Source: DASSKA01 sp963839365 (GTDB lineage: Bacteria; Actinomycetota; Actinomycetes; Propionibacteriales; Nocardioidaceae). Taken from it: a DNA stretch of 64,000 nucleotides. The notes under the pieces were generated by a model that was not told the origin of the DNA, did no database searches, and worked only from the letters and a program-made list of their open reading frames with translations. The position numbers and the translations under genes were made by a program. Below, piece by piece: positions 23,746 through 34,017 of the stretch. How positions within the stretch are numbered: the stretch's first letter is position 1; each line of letters opens with the position of its first letter. The DNA is taken from contig CAWIUT010000007.1 of the NCBI GenBank assembly GCA_963839365.1, positions 1 to 64,000 on the forward strand, written 5' to 3'.

Positions 23746-26700
23746 TCAGACGGAAGGCGCGGTCAGCAGCCGTTCGAGCTCGAACACGGTCGGGCAGTGC
23801 CCGCGGTAGCACCAGATCTCCGCTGCGCACGTAGTAGAAGCCGGCCCGCACCGACTCCAGCGGCACACCGGTGAGCTCCGCCCAGGCCACCCGGTAGACG
23901 GCCAGCTGCAGCGGGTCGGCGTCCTGCCTCCGGTTCGTCTTCCAGTCCACGAGCAGGTAACCGTCGCCCTCGACGTAGACCGCGTCGATGCGCCCGCGGA
24001 CCACCTGACCGGCCAGCACCAGCGCGAACGGAGGCTCGATCGCCACCGGTGTGCGGTCCCCGAACGGGCCGGCCGAGAACCGGTCCACCAGCTCCTTCAG
24101 GTCCGACTCGTCGTCGATCTCCACGTCGGCACGGCCCGGCAGCTCGTCGGGCTCGAGCAGCAGCTGCTCCCCGAACCGGGCCTCCACCCAGGCGTGGAAC
24201 CGGGTGCCGAACCGGGCCGCCGCCGACGGCCGCCGCGGCATTGGCCGCGCCAGCTCGGCGGCCACGGCCTGCGGATCGTCGCGCAGCCGGGCCAGCGCGG
24301 TCGCGGACAGGCTGCTCGGCAGCGGGACATCCACCGTGGTGGCGCGGAGACTGCGCGCCTCCGCGAGCAGCCGGTCGATCTCCGCGTCCCATCGCGCCAC
24401 CCGGTCGGCTTCGGCGCCGGTCAGCCCGAGCTCCTGCGGCAACCGGCCGCCCCCGCGGCGTACCTCCTCGGCGGCCAGCCGCACCCGCTGGGCCGACTCC
24501 CGCCGGCGGGCCACCTCGGCATGGTGCGCCTCGACGGGCCAGGGCCGGGAGACGGTGCGCTGCTGGAGGGGGTTCGGCTCCCCCTTGGCCGGCTTGTCCT
24601 CCCACAGCTCCGGGGCCTCGCCCCAGGTGGCCATCACCTTCCGGACGGTGTCCTGGTACGGCGAGGGACCGAGCGGGCGGGCCCGTTCCGCTGACCAGCA
24701 GTACGACGAGACCACCAGCAGGTGCCGGGCGCGGGTGACCGCGACGTACCCGAGCCGCAGCTCCTCCTGCCGTTCATGGTCCTTGACCTCGTCGGCGTAC
24801 TTGCGGAGGTCGTCGCACGTCGGTCCGGCCAGGCCGGGCAGGTCCCGCTCGTCGCCGCGCAGCGGCGTCGGCAGCACCCCCGGGCCCGCGGTCCACTTCG
24901 TGCGGGTGCGTCCGGTCGGGAACTTGTCCTCGGCCACCCCGACCAGGAACACCGCGTCCCACTCCAGGCCCTTGGCCCGGTGCACGGTGAGCAGCTTGAC
25001 CGAGTCCGCGTCGGTGGGGGTGGCCACGTCCAGCCCGGCGCCGTACTCGTCCTCGGCCTGCAGGTAGGCCAGCAGCGCCGGCAGGCTCACCTCGCCGTCC
25101 ACGGCCTGGAAGTCCGCGACCGCCTTGACGAACAGGTCGAGGTTGTCGCGCCTTGCCTGGGCAGCCGGGCTGGGCGAGGAGGCGAGCTCCACGTCGAGGC
25201 CGGTGGTGTCGATGATCCGGCGCACCAGGTCGAGCAGCGGCTCGGAAGCGTGCCTGCGCAGCTGCCGCAGCTCCTCGGCGAGCAGCCCGAACCGTTGGTA
25301 GGCCTCCGCGGAGTAGCCGATCCTTGTCCGGTCCCCCGGGTCGCCGAGCGCGTCGCACAACGAGACGAGCTCGGTGGGGTCTGCGCCCTCCACCGCTGCG
25401 CGCAGCTCATCAGCGAGTGGGAGGTCCGGGTCGCGGTCCCCGCCGCCGCGGTGGCCGGCGAGCGTCCTGGCCCGTTGCCCGAGCAGCGCCAGGTCGCGGG
25501 CGCCGACCGCCCAGCGCGGGCCGGTGAGCAGTGTCAGCACCGCGGCGTTGGCGGTCAGGTCGTGCAGCAGCGTGAGCGTGGCCACGATCTCGGCCACCTC
25601 GGGCAGCCGCAGCAGCCCCTGGAGCCCCACGATCTCGACCGGGATCTCGGCCGCGGTCAGCGCGTCGAAGACGCCCGCGGCGTGGGCGTTGTCCCGGGTC
25701 AGCACCCCGATCCGGGACCAGGCCGCGCCGGCCACCTCGTCGCGGGCGGCCTGCACCTGCGCCGGCAACCACGCCAGCTCGTCGTCGTAATCGCGATGCA
25801 CCGCGACCCGCACCACGCCGTCAGCGGCCTCCGGCTTCGGCTGCAGCCGACCCACCGTCGGGAACTGGGCGTACAGCGGCGCGGCCAGCTCGTTCGCCAC
25901 CTCCAGGATCCGTCGGTCGGACCGCCGGTTCACGGTGAGCGGGTACGTCGTCGCCCGGTCCGCGCCCTCGGGGGCGGGGAAGTCCTCGCCGAAGCGCAGG
26001 ATGTTCGACACCGAGGCGCCCCGCCAGCCGTAGATGGCCTGGTGGGGATCACCCACTGCGGTGACGGGGTGGCCGCGGCCAGGAGCGGCGGCGGGGCCGG
26101 AGAACAGCCGGCTGAGCATCAACGCCTGGGCGACCGAGGTGTCCTGGTACTCGTCGAGCAGCACGATGCGGTACCTCTCCCGCAGCGCCGCTCCCACTTC
26201 GGGGCGCTGCGTGGCGAGCCGCGCAGCCAGCTCGATCTGGTCGGAGAAGTCCATCAGGCCCAGCTCGCGCTTGAGCCGGCGGTAGGCCTCGACCAGACCG
26301 AGCAGCTCCTCGCGACGTCCGAACGTGTGCAGCACCTTGCGGATCTCGTCCGCTTTGGTCTTGTAGGCCTCGAGCGCCAGAGCCTCCTCGAACCGTGGGC
26401 GCTCCCGCTCCTGGAAGCGGCGCACCTCGTCCGGCCGGACCAGGTGCTCGGTCATCGCGCCGTCGAGGGCGAGCAGGTAGCCGATCACCGTCGGCGGATG
26501 GTCGCTGAGCAGCTCGACGTGTCCCGGGTAGCGAGCGACCGCGCGGGCGGCGAGCTGGTAGCGCGCGGCGTCGGCGATCACTCGGGTGTCCGGCTCGTGG
26601 CCGATGCGCAGGCCCTCCTCAGCGAGCAGGTTCGCCGCGAACGCGTTGTAGGTGGCGACCGTCGGCTCCTCCGGCTCCTCCAGCTCCTCCGGGCCGCGCG

Positions 26701-27025
26701 GACCGCGCAGCCCGGCGGGGAGCAGCAGCCCGGCGGCGCGCAGGGCGCCACGGATCCGAGTAGCGAGCTCGGCGGCTGCCTTGTTGGTGAAGGTGAGCCC
26801 GAGCACCTGGTCGGTGCGGACCCGGCCGGTCGCCACCAGCCACACCACCCGCGCAGCCATCACCGTGGTCTTGCCGGAGCCGGCGCCGGCGATCACCACC
26901 TGCGGGGCGAGCGGTGCGGTGATGGCGGCGAACTGCTGGTCGCTGAAGGCGAAGTCCATGCCCATCAGCACGCGCAGCGCCTCCGGGGTGTCGATCGTGC
27001 GCGGTCCGGACCCGGCGGTCGTCAC
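23746..27025 (-). CDS. adnB: AdnB-type helicase-nuclease subunit, one apparent frameshift near 23784
   Basis: AdnAB is the actinobacterial end-resection helicase-nuclease that prepares double-strand breaks. This subunit of about 1090 residues (Rv3201c type) has Walker A VIAGAGSGKTTVMAAR, LLDEYQDTSVAQ, AVGDPHQAIYGWRGA, LLTVHRAKGLEWD and GYVAVTRARHLLVV. A C-terminal RecB-like nuclease follows, with GRIDAVY and LLVDWKTNRRQ. The GTG at 27025 overlaps the adnA stop (GTGA). Near the end the frame breaks at CGTGTTCGAG: removing one T restores the ending ELERLLTAPSV and a stop at 23746. As written, the frame runs on through nudC. The catalytic parts are intact, so even a real frameshift would alter only the extreme C-terminus. 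Confidence 0.85.
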
Positions 27026-30000
27026 GACAGCACCGTCCCGGCACCCTTGACCGGGCAGATCGGCTGGAAGCCGCAGTGGTCGCAGTGCCGGCCGGGGGTC
27101 GCCACGAACGTCTCCCCGCGGACGACGGCGGCCGCTCGCATCAGCTGGCGCTCCACCTCGAGCGCGCCCTCCTCCCCGACTGGCTGGGGAGCCTGGGTCT
27201 GCACCTTCACCGCGCCGTTCTTCTCCTTGCGCAGCTGCACGAGCTCGGCGCCGCCGGTCTCCACCGTGCGACCGACCAGCGCGTCGGCCGCGCCGTGGTT
27301 CACCGCGTGCTGGTACAGCCCGAGCTGGGGGTTGGCGGACAGCTCCTTGTCCAGCGGGGGCTGCTTGGACGTCTTCAGGTCGACGACCACCATCCGGCCG
27401 TCCTCGTCGAGCTCGAGCCGGTCGGCGTAGCCGTTCAACCGGACCCGTTCCCCGTCGGGCAGGGTGACCTCGGCGGACAGGTGCTGCTCGGTGGCCACGA
27501 CGGTCCTGGCGCCGGGCCGACCCTGCCAGTCCAGGAACCGGCGCAGCGCCTCCTCGATCGCGGCCCGCTCCTTCGCCCGCGACCACGGGGTGCGGAACGG
27601 GATCTGGTCCCACACCCGGTCGACGTGGGCCATCATCTCCGCGAGCGGGTCCTCGGCGTCGGCGAAGTCGCCCTTGGCCACCCGGTCGGCAAGGGCGTGC
27701 ACCAGCTGGCCGAACGCCTGGGAGGCGCTGGCGGGCACGACCCCGCCGGCCTCCCGCTCCAGGAACCACTTGACCGGGCAGGCCAGCAGGCCCTCCAGCG
27801 CGCTCGCCGAGAGCGCGAGCGGGTCCGCGGCGTGGCGCAGTGGCCGGTCGGCGACGCTGCGGGCCCGCAGCCCCCACCACCGTCCCGGGTCGGCATGCGG
27901 CACCAGCGGCCCCCCCGGCCCGTCCTCGAGGGCGAGCCGGGCCAGCCGGCGGGCCGCTGCGTTGCGCAGCGCCGCCGGCTCCGCAGGGTCGGCGACGGTG
28001 CGTCGCAGCTCGGCGACCAGGCCGTCGAGGGAGAGGGGGCGGGTCGGCCGGCCCTGCAGGTGCCGCTGCTCCGCCACCGGACCGAGCTCCTCGAGGAAGC
28101 GGGACGGCTGCTCACCCTCCTCCTCGACCGACCGCACCGCGGTCACCAGCAACCGTTCCCGGGCTCGGGTGCAGGCCACGTAGAACAGCCGTCGTTCCTC
28201 CGCGAGCAGGGTATGGGCTCCGGGGGGTGGCAGCAGGCCGTCGGGCCCGATCCGGTCGGCGAACAGCAGCGTGGCCCGGCGCCGCAGGTCCGGCCAGAGC
28301 TGCTCCTGCACGTGCATCACCACCACGAACCGCCACTCGAGCCCCTTGGACCGGTGCGCGGTCAGCAGCCGGACCGCCTCCCCGCGGACCCCCCGCTCGG
28401 CGAGGGTGTCGGCGGGGATCTGCTGCGCCCGCAGCGACGCAACAAAGCTGGCCACGCTGGTGTGCCCACGCTGCTCCTCGGCCCGGGCCGCGACCTCGAA
28501 CAGGGCGCAGACCGCGTCGAGGTCGCGGTGCGCCAGCCGCGCCCCGGGGCCACCCACTTCGGCGCTCCGTCGCAGCCGCTGCGGCCACTCGGTGCCCGAC
28601 CACAGCAACCAGAGCACCTCCTCGGCGGTGGCCCCCTCGTCGAGCTCGGTCCTGGCCCGCAGCAGCAACCGTCCCAACCGCCCGGCCTTGTCCGCCGGTG
28701 TGCCCCGCACAGGGTCGAGCATCTCGGGGCCCAGCAACGCATCCCGCAGCAGCAGAGGCGAGGGGGCCGGGGACCGGCCGGCGGACTGCGCCTCCTGCTT
28801 CTCCCTGGCCAGCAGATCGCGGCAGAGAGCCCTGACCTCGGTGGCGTCCATCCCGCCTATGGGTGAGACGAGCAGGGACTCCACCCGCGCGGGGTCGATG
28901 TAGTCCACGTTCGTGGTGTCGTCGTTGTCGAGGTTGACCACCGCGCGCAACGCGTCGAGCAGGGGCAGCACCGCGGGCTCCTCGACCATGGGCGTGTCGT
29001 CGCCGGCCACCTCGACCGGTACTCCGGCCGCGCCGAGAGCGCGCCGCAGACCAGGGATGGCCCTGCGTCCGGAACGCACCAGCACGGCCATGTCGGACCA
29101 CGCGATCCCGTCCTCGAGGTGGGCGCGGCGGAGCCGGTCGGCGACGTGCTCGGTCTCGGCGCGCTCGGTGTCGAAGGTGCATACCTCCAGCTCACCGTCC
29201 GGCAGGCCGGCAGTCGGCGCCGGCTCGCGGAACGCCTGGAACGTGGTGGAGCCGATCGCGCCCGTGGTGGGCAGCGCGGCGGCGACGGCCCGGGAGGCGG
29301 CCAGCAGCCGCGGGCCGAAGCGCCGGGTGCTGCGCAGGGCCACGACGTCCGCTGGCCGGCCGTCCGGGCGCCGGAACCGGTCGGGGAAGTCGAGGATGCC
29401 GCGCACCTCCGCTCCCCGGAACCCGTAGATGGACTGGTCGGGATCGCCGACCACGACCAGGTCGCGCCCTCCCCCGGCCAACGCCTGCAGCAGCCGGACC
29501 TGGCTGGGGTCGGTGTCTTGGTACTCGTCGACGGCGATGTAGCCGAACCGGGCCCGCAGCTGCTGCTGGACGTCGGGCCGCTCCGCGAGCTGGACCGCCC
29601 GGTAGACCAGCTCGGGGTAGTCGACGGCGCTCAGGTCGTCGAGGATCACGTGGTACTGCTGCATGAACCGGGCGGCCGCCACGAGCTCGGGCACCGCGGC
29701 CTCCTCGGCCATCTGCTTGAGGTCGACGGGGTCGAGGCCCTTCTCCCGGGCGCGGGCCAGCACGGCCTGCACCTCACGGGCGAAGCCGCGGGTGCGCAGC
29801 GCCGCCCCCAGCGAGTCCGGCCAGAACCCGGTCCTTGGCGAGCCGGCTGCCCTCCAGCATCTGCTGCAGCACGACGTCCTGCTCCGGGGCGGACAGCAGC
29901 CGCAGCGGAGCGGCGTACACCTCAGCGGGGGCGTGCTGGCGCACCAGGCCGTAGGCGAAGGAATGGAAGGTGCTGCTCAGGGCGGTGGCCAGGGTCCGGC

Positions 30001-30259
30001 CGAGGCGGGCGGTGACCCGGTCGCGCAGCTGCTCGGCGGCCTTGCGGCTGAAGGTCAGCGCCAGCACCGACTCCGCGGGTGCCCCGGCCTCGACGCGGGC
30101 GACGATGGCCTCCACCAGCGTGGTGGTCTTGCCCGTGCCGGGGCCGGCCAGCACCAGCAGCGGCCCGCCAGGGTGCTCCACGACCGCGCGCTGGTGCGGG
30201 TCGAGCACCGGTGCCGCGGCCGGCTCCGCGGTGGGCCGGATCAGCTGGTAGGTGGTCAT
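27022..30259 (-). CDS. adnA: AdnA-type helicase-nuclease subunit, apparent frameshift near 29825
   Basis: This is the partner of AdnB (Rv3202c type), about 1075 residues. The N-terminal part (29828-30259) carries LLVLAGPGTGKTTTLVEAIVAR and the AAEQLRDRV helix. The rest carries VDEYQDTDPSQVR, VVGDPDQSIYGFRGAE and LLTAHRSKGLEWR. The C-terminal nuclease has VVDLKTSKQP and the four Fe-S cysteines (CPVKWFLE plus HCDHCGFQPICP). The two parts are in different frames: after GSRLAKDR the sequence CGGGTTCTGG appears to have one extra base, and removing it restores WPDSLGAALRTRGFAREV. As written, the protein would be truncated after about 160 residues, before motif II, so this break matters functionally if real. 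The start is the ATG at 30259. Confidence 0.8.
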
Positions 30260-30308
30260 GCGGGCATGAGACCAGACCGCGCCGACAGGTCCGCCCGGCG
30301 GGGCAGCG

Positions 30309-30626
30309 TCACGGCGCCGGCGACGGCGGCTCGGGTGGCCACCACATCGCGCGCGGCAGGTCCAGGCGCACGGCGTCGCGCAGCGGGGTGCCCTCCTGAC
30401 GATGGTGTGCCAGCGCCTCCCCGTCGTGGCACAACGGCAGCCGCCCGTCGGCACGCACCACCCGCCACCACGGCACCGCGCCGCCGTACGTCGCCATCAC
30501 CCGGCCCACCTGACGGGGCCCGGCCACCCCGACCGCCGCGGCCAGCGCACCGTAGGTGGTGGCCCGCCCGGGTGGGACCTGCTCGACGAGGCTCAGCACT
30601 GCCTCGACGTACTCCTCTGGATCCAT
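30309..30626 (-). CDS. Alkyltransferase-like (ATL) protein, MGMT family
   Basis: This 105-residue protein has the C-terminal-type fold of O6-alkylguanine-DNA alkyltransferase: VLSLVEQVPPGRATTYGALAAAVG with the helix-turn-helix and arginine finger, then GRVMATYGGAVPWWRVVRADGRL. The acceptor cysteine of the PCHRV motif is replaced by Trp (PWWRV), the defining change of ATL proteins, which bind alkylated DNA and hand it to nucleotide excision repair. The ATG at 30626 is used; upstream codons are Arg-rich and unlike the family. It lies 49 bp before adnA, forming a DNA-repair neighbourhood. Confidence 0.88.
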   Translation of the reverse strand: MDPEEYVEAVLSLVEQVPPGRATTYGALAAAVGVAGPRQVGRVMATYGGAVPWWRVVRADGRLPLCHDGEALAHHRQEGTPLRDAVRLDLPRAMWWPPEPPSPAP

Positions 30627-30672
30627 CCGACGGTCGCCCCGGCGACCTGCTCGACTCGGCACGCGGGACACG

Positions 30673-31221
30673 CTAGCGGTGCGGGCCCAACGCGCCCGCG
30701 AGGCCAGCGAGCCAGGCGAGCACCACCACGAGCGCTGCCCCGGTCGCCCAACCGGCCACCGAAGCCGGACCGGCCGGCCAGAAGCGCACGGCCATCCACA
30801 CCAGCCCCGTGCCGGCGGCGACCAGCAGCACCCGACGACCCCACTGCTCGAGCAGCCGCCCGGGCAGCACCAGACAGGGCGGCCCGTAGGAGGCCAGGTT
30901 CGTCGCCACGTGCACGGCGAGCAGCACCAGCGCAGCCGCCAACACCCACCCGCTCGTCGACTCCGGCACGAACAGCGCCCAGTGGCCGCCCAGCAGCAGC
31001 ATCAGGAAGAGGCATGCGCTCGAATCCGGTAGCGCGGCGACCAGCGCGGCCAGGGCGAGCGCGACCGCGACGAACCAGGACTGCACGGTGCCACCGGCCG
31101 TCCGCTCGAACAGGAGCACGACGCCCGCGCCGAGCGGCGCCACCACGCGCAGCCACCGCTGCTGCGTCGACAGACGGCTCAGCCCGTCCAGGAAGTCGCT
31201 CCACCGCAGGAAGAGGTTCAT
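30673..31221 (-). CDS. Multi-pass membrane protein of the MoxR/DUF58 operon
   Basis: This 182-residue hydrophobic protein has about five membrane helices (for example VVAPLGAGVVLLFE, WFVAVALALAALVAALP, CLFLMLLLGGHWALF, GWVLAAALVLLAVHVAT and WATGAALVVVLAWLAGLAGAL). The N-terminus MNLFLRWSDFLDGLSRLSTQQRWLR is amphipathic and cytosolic. It has no recognisable catalytic motif. Its start overlaps the stop of the DUF58 gene by 4 bp, so it is the last gene of the operon that starts with the DUF4129 gene. Function unknown. Confidence 0.75.
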   Translation of the reverse strand: MNLFLRWSDFLDGLSRLSTQQRWLRVVAPLGAGVVLLFERTAGGTVQSWFVAVALALAALVAALPDSSACLFLMLLLGGHWALFVPESTSGWVLAAALVLLAVHVATNLASYGPPCLVLPGRLLEQWGRRVLLVAAGTGLVWMAVRFWPAGPASVAGWATGAALVVVLAWLAGLAGALGPHR

Positions 31222-32528
31222 CGCGACACCGGCCGGGGCATCGCCGCCCGTCGGCCGAGCCGGCGGAGCACGTCGTCAAGGGTCCCCGCACCCTGCCAGG
31301 ACACCACGGGTACCCCGGCAGAGCGGACCCGGGCCAACAGGGTGTCCCGCTCCAGCAACCGCAGCCGCCACGCGACCGTGCCGCGGGCGGTCTCCTCGCC
31401 TCGGTCGACGTCTGCGGTCAGAGGATCCACGACCACCACGGTGAGCCCCCGCCGGGCCAGGGTCAGCGTCGCCGCCAGCGCCCGCTCCGAGAGCATCGGC
31501 GAGAGCACGATGACCACGGTCCCGGGGGAGGTTCCGAGGCTCATCCGCGTCGGCCCGGCCCCGCGGATCCTGCCCGGCGTGACCCGCGCCAGCGTGTCCA
31601 GCAGCCGGCGCAGGTGCCGGCTCCCGCCGCCGACCCGCACCACAGCTGCCGAGCGGCCCAGCACCCGCAGCCCCACTCGGTCGCCACGCCGCAGGTAGTG
31701 CTCGGCAAGCGCGCCGGCGGCGCGCACCGACACGTCCAGCGTGCTGGCGCTCCCGTCCAACCCCTCCGACTTCCCCAGATCGGCTTCGGCGTCGAGCAGG
31801 AGGAGGATCGCTGCGTCCTGCTCGGCCACCGTGCTCGTCACGTGCAGTGTCCGCGTGCGCACGGAGACCCGCCACTGCACCCGGTGCAGCCGGTCACCTG
31901 CCGCAAATGGCCGGACGCTGGCGAACTCGGTGCCGTCCCCCTGCGTGCGTGCCGGGTTCATCCCCACCAGGCCAACGGGGTGCGGGGCGTCGGCCCGGGC
32001 GTCGAACGGGCCGGGCACCGGCAGCGTGGTCAGCGTCATCGGCGGCGACACCTCCCCTCGGAACCGGAACGCCGCCCACGCCGATGTCACCGCGACCAGC
32101 CCGTCGCCGACCTTGCGCGGACCCCACCGTCGACTCGACAAAGGGACGTCGAGCGTCAGCGTCTGCTGCGGCCGGACGACGGCCTTCCCGCGCACTCCCG
32201 ACGGCGGGTCGTAGGCCAGCCACCGCTGCGGCGCGAGCGCGACGACCGCGTGCTCCACCTCGATGGCGCCCTCGAAGACGGTGCGCATCGTGGTGCCGGC
32301 CCCCTCGCGAATGCTCGCATCCAGCAGGCGAGACCGGATCCTGGGCGGCGCCGTCGGTCGACGTGACAGGGAGGCGACCGCGACCAGCAGCAGCGGCGAG
32401 CCGAGCACCAGCACATCGGAGCGCCCGGACAGCACGGCCAGCAGCACCAGCGCCAGCGACCCGAAGCACGCGCGCACCAACCCGTCGGTGGGCCGCCAAG
32501 CCGCGCCGGGACCGGGCGACCGCTTCAC
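31218..32528 (-). CDS. DUF58 domain protein
   Basis: This 436-residue protein has two N-terminal membrane helices (CFGSLALVLLAVLSGRS and VLVLGSPLLLVAVASL) followed by an immunoglobulin-like region and a DUF58/vWA-like domain. The family signature is RPFAAGDRLHRVQWRVSVRTRTLHV (the R.Y..GD..R.I.W pattern). DLGKSEG and the TPGRIRGAGPTRMSLGTSPGTVVIVLSP segment represent the vWA core. DUF58 proteins work with MoxR AAA+ ATPases in assembly or activation of envelope or redox complexes. Start and stop overlap the MoxR gene and the next membrane gene by 4 bp each. Confidence 0.88.
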   Translation of the reverse strand: MKRSPGPGAAWRPTDGLVRACFGSLALVLLAVLSGRSDVLVLGSPLLLVAVASLSRRPTAPPRIRSRLLDASIREGAGTTMRTVFEGAIEVEHAVVALAPQRWLAYDPPSGVRGKAVVRPQQTLTLDVPLSSRRWGPRKVGDGLVAVTSAWAAFRFRGEVSPPMTLTTLPVPGPFDARADAPHPVGLVGMNPARTQGDGTEFASVRPFAAGDRLHRVQWRVSVRTRTLHVTSTVAEQDAAILLLLDAEADLGKSEGLDGSASTLDVSVRAAGALAEHYLRRGDRVGLRVLGRSAAVVRVGGGSRHLRRLLDTLARVTPGRIRGAGPTRMSLGTSPGTVVIVLSPMLSERALAATLTLARRGLTVVVVDPLTADVDRGEETARGTVAWRLRLLERDTLLARVRSAGVPVVSWQGAGTLDDVLRRLGRRAAMPRPVSR

Positions 32529-33511
32529 CGCTGCTCTGGCCGACCGGCTCGCCCCCGCGCGCCCGGGGCCGGCACCTCGGCGAGCACGCTGTCCACCACC
32601 GACGCCGCGGACGCATCGGTCATCCAGAGCTCGGGGCGCAACGTCACCCGGTGCGCCAGCACGCCCGGGGCCACCGCCTTGACGTCCTCAGGAACGACGT
32701 AGTCGCGGCCCTGGACCACCGCGTAGCTGCGGGCGGTCAGCATCAGCGCCAGGGCGCCTCGCGGCGAGGCTCCCATCAGCACGTGCGGGTGCTCGCGGGT
32801 CGCCGCGGCAAGGGCGACACAGTAGCGTCCCACGCTCTCCTCCACCTCGACGGTCTCCACGGCCCTCTGCATCATCTCGAGCCCGGACGCGTCGGTGACC
32901 GCCGCCAGGACCTGCTCCTCGCGCTGCCGCTCCAACCGACGTTCGAGCACCTCCCACTCCTGGTCCTGGCTCGGGTAGCCGAAGCTGACCCGCATCAGGA
33001 ACCGGTCCAGCTGGGCCTCGGGAAGCGGGTAGGTGCCTTCGTACTCGACCGGGTTGGCGGTGGCCAGCACGTGGAACGGCGCGGGAAGCCCGAACGTCCG
33101 CCCCTCGACGGTCACCTGGCGCTCCTGCATCGCCTCCAGCAACGCAGCCTGGGTCTTGGGAGGGGTGCGGTTGATCTCGTCCGCCAGCAGCAGGCCGGTG
33201 AACAACGGACCCGGGCGGAAGTCGAACTCGCCCGCCTTCTGGTCGTAGATGAACGCCCCGGTCAGATCGGCAGGGAGCAGGTCGGGGGTGAACTGGGCCC
33301 GCGCGAACTCGAGACCAAGGGTCTGCGCGAACGACCGGGCGGCAAGCGTCTTGCCCAGGCCGGGAAAGTCCTCCATCAGCACGTGGCCACCAGCGAGCAG
33401 ACAGCTGAGCACGAGGGTGAGGGCGGGCCGCTTCCCGACCACTGCGCGTTCAACCTGGTCCAGGACGCGATCAGCAGCGCGGGACGCGTCGGCGGGAGTC
33501 ATTCGGTTCAC
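32525..33511 (-). CDS. MoxR family AAA+ ATPase
   Basis: This 328-residue cytosolic AAA+ chaperone-like ATPase has Walker A EDFPGLGKTLAAR near residue 47, Walker B LLLADEINRTPPKTQAALLEAM, sensor 1 VLATANPVEYEG and the arginine-rich sensor MGASPRGALALM. The typical linker LPEAQLDRFLMRV is present. MoxR proteins form hexamers that remodel a DUF58/vWA partner, encoded immediately downstream with a 4-bp overlap. The start overlaps the stop of the upstream membrane gene, giving a tightly coupled five-gene operon from 34.7 to 30.7 kb. Confidence 0.93.
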   Translation of the reverse strand: MNRMTPADASRAADRVLDQVERAVVGKRPALTLVLSCLLAGGHVLMEDFPGLGKTLAARSFAQTLGLEFARAQFTPDLLPADLTGAFIYDQKAGEFDFRPGPLFTGLLLADEINRTPPKTQAALLEAMQERQVTVEGRTFGLPAPFHVLATANPVEYEGTYPLPEAQLDRFLMRVSFGYPSQDQEWEVLERRLERQREEQVLAAVTDASGLEMMQRAVETVEVEESVGRYCVALAAATREHPHVLMGASPRGALALMLTARSYAVVQGRDYVVPEDVKAVAPGVLAHRVTLRPELWMTDASAASVVDSVLAEVPAPGARGRAGRPEQR

Positions 33512-34017
33512 AGGTCCCCTATCCGGTCGGCGAGTCGTGAGATCTGAGCCAGGGTCAGGCGGGGATGCGGCGGTTTGTCATCCACGAACTGGCTGAGCTC
33601 GGGAGGCATGAGGGCGCGCGCCCGGTCAGGGGCCGCCTCCATCGTGATGCCGTGATGCGTCATCAGGCGGGCATCGACGAGCTGCAGGAGGTAGTCCCGC
33701 AGCTGGTTGCTCGGCTGCCGCGCGTCCAGGTGCCCGTTCACGAGGCGCACCACCATGCCCAGTCGCGCGTCGGTCTCGCCGGCCCGGGCGAGGTCATCAC
33801 CGCGCAGGGTCCAGGTGGTGCGCGGCGTCTGCGCGAACGTGTCCACGAGCAGCAGCAGTGCGGTGCCGCTGGCAGTGACGGCGAGCGCCAGCAGCAGCGG
33901 CTGCGGGCGGGCACCGAGCGCGAAGCCGGCCGCGCACAGGCCGAACCAGATGAGCGCGCCCAGCACGGCCCGGCGTCGCCAGGAGAGCCCGTCGTCGGGG
34001 CGTCCGACGCTGCTCAT
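33508..34017 (-). CDS. Two-helix membrane protein of the MoxR operon
   Basis: This 169-residue protein has two adjacent membrane helices at residues 15-35 (AVLGALIWFGLCAAGFALGA) and 40-60 (LLLALAVTASGTALLLLVD), then a soluble helical C-terminal domain of about 105 residues (LVNGHLDARQPSNQLRDYLLQLVDARLM). The same architecture is common next to MoxR genes in actinomycetes. It has no catalytic motif. It overlaps both the DUF4129 gene and the MoxR gene by 4 bp and therefore most likely acts with the MoxR/DUF58 complex at the membrane. Confidence 0.75.
   Translation of the reverse strand: MSSVGRPDDGLSWRRRAVLGALIWFGLCAAGFALGARPQPLLLALAVTASGTALLLLVDTFAQTPRTTWTLRGDDLARAGETDARLGMVVRLVNGHLDARQPSNQLRDYLLQLVDARLMTHHGITMEAAPDRARALMPPELSQFVDDKPPHPRLTLAQISRLADRIGDL

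Noticed and set aside
22796..27880. A single 1694-residue helicase-NudC fusion protein
   Set aside because: The join depends on one probable extra base, and its first 285 residues are an out-of-frame reading of adnA. Normal-sized adnB and nudC are restored by removing one base.
20255..30015. Rightward open frames of up to 900 residues across uvrD2, adnB and adnA
   Set aside because: Antisense shadows of helicase genes; their composition is Gly/Arg/His/Leu-rich with no recognisable domain, while the leftward frames carry all helicase motifs.
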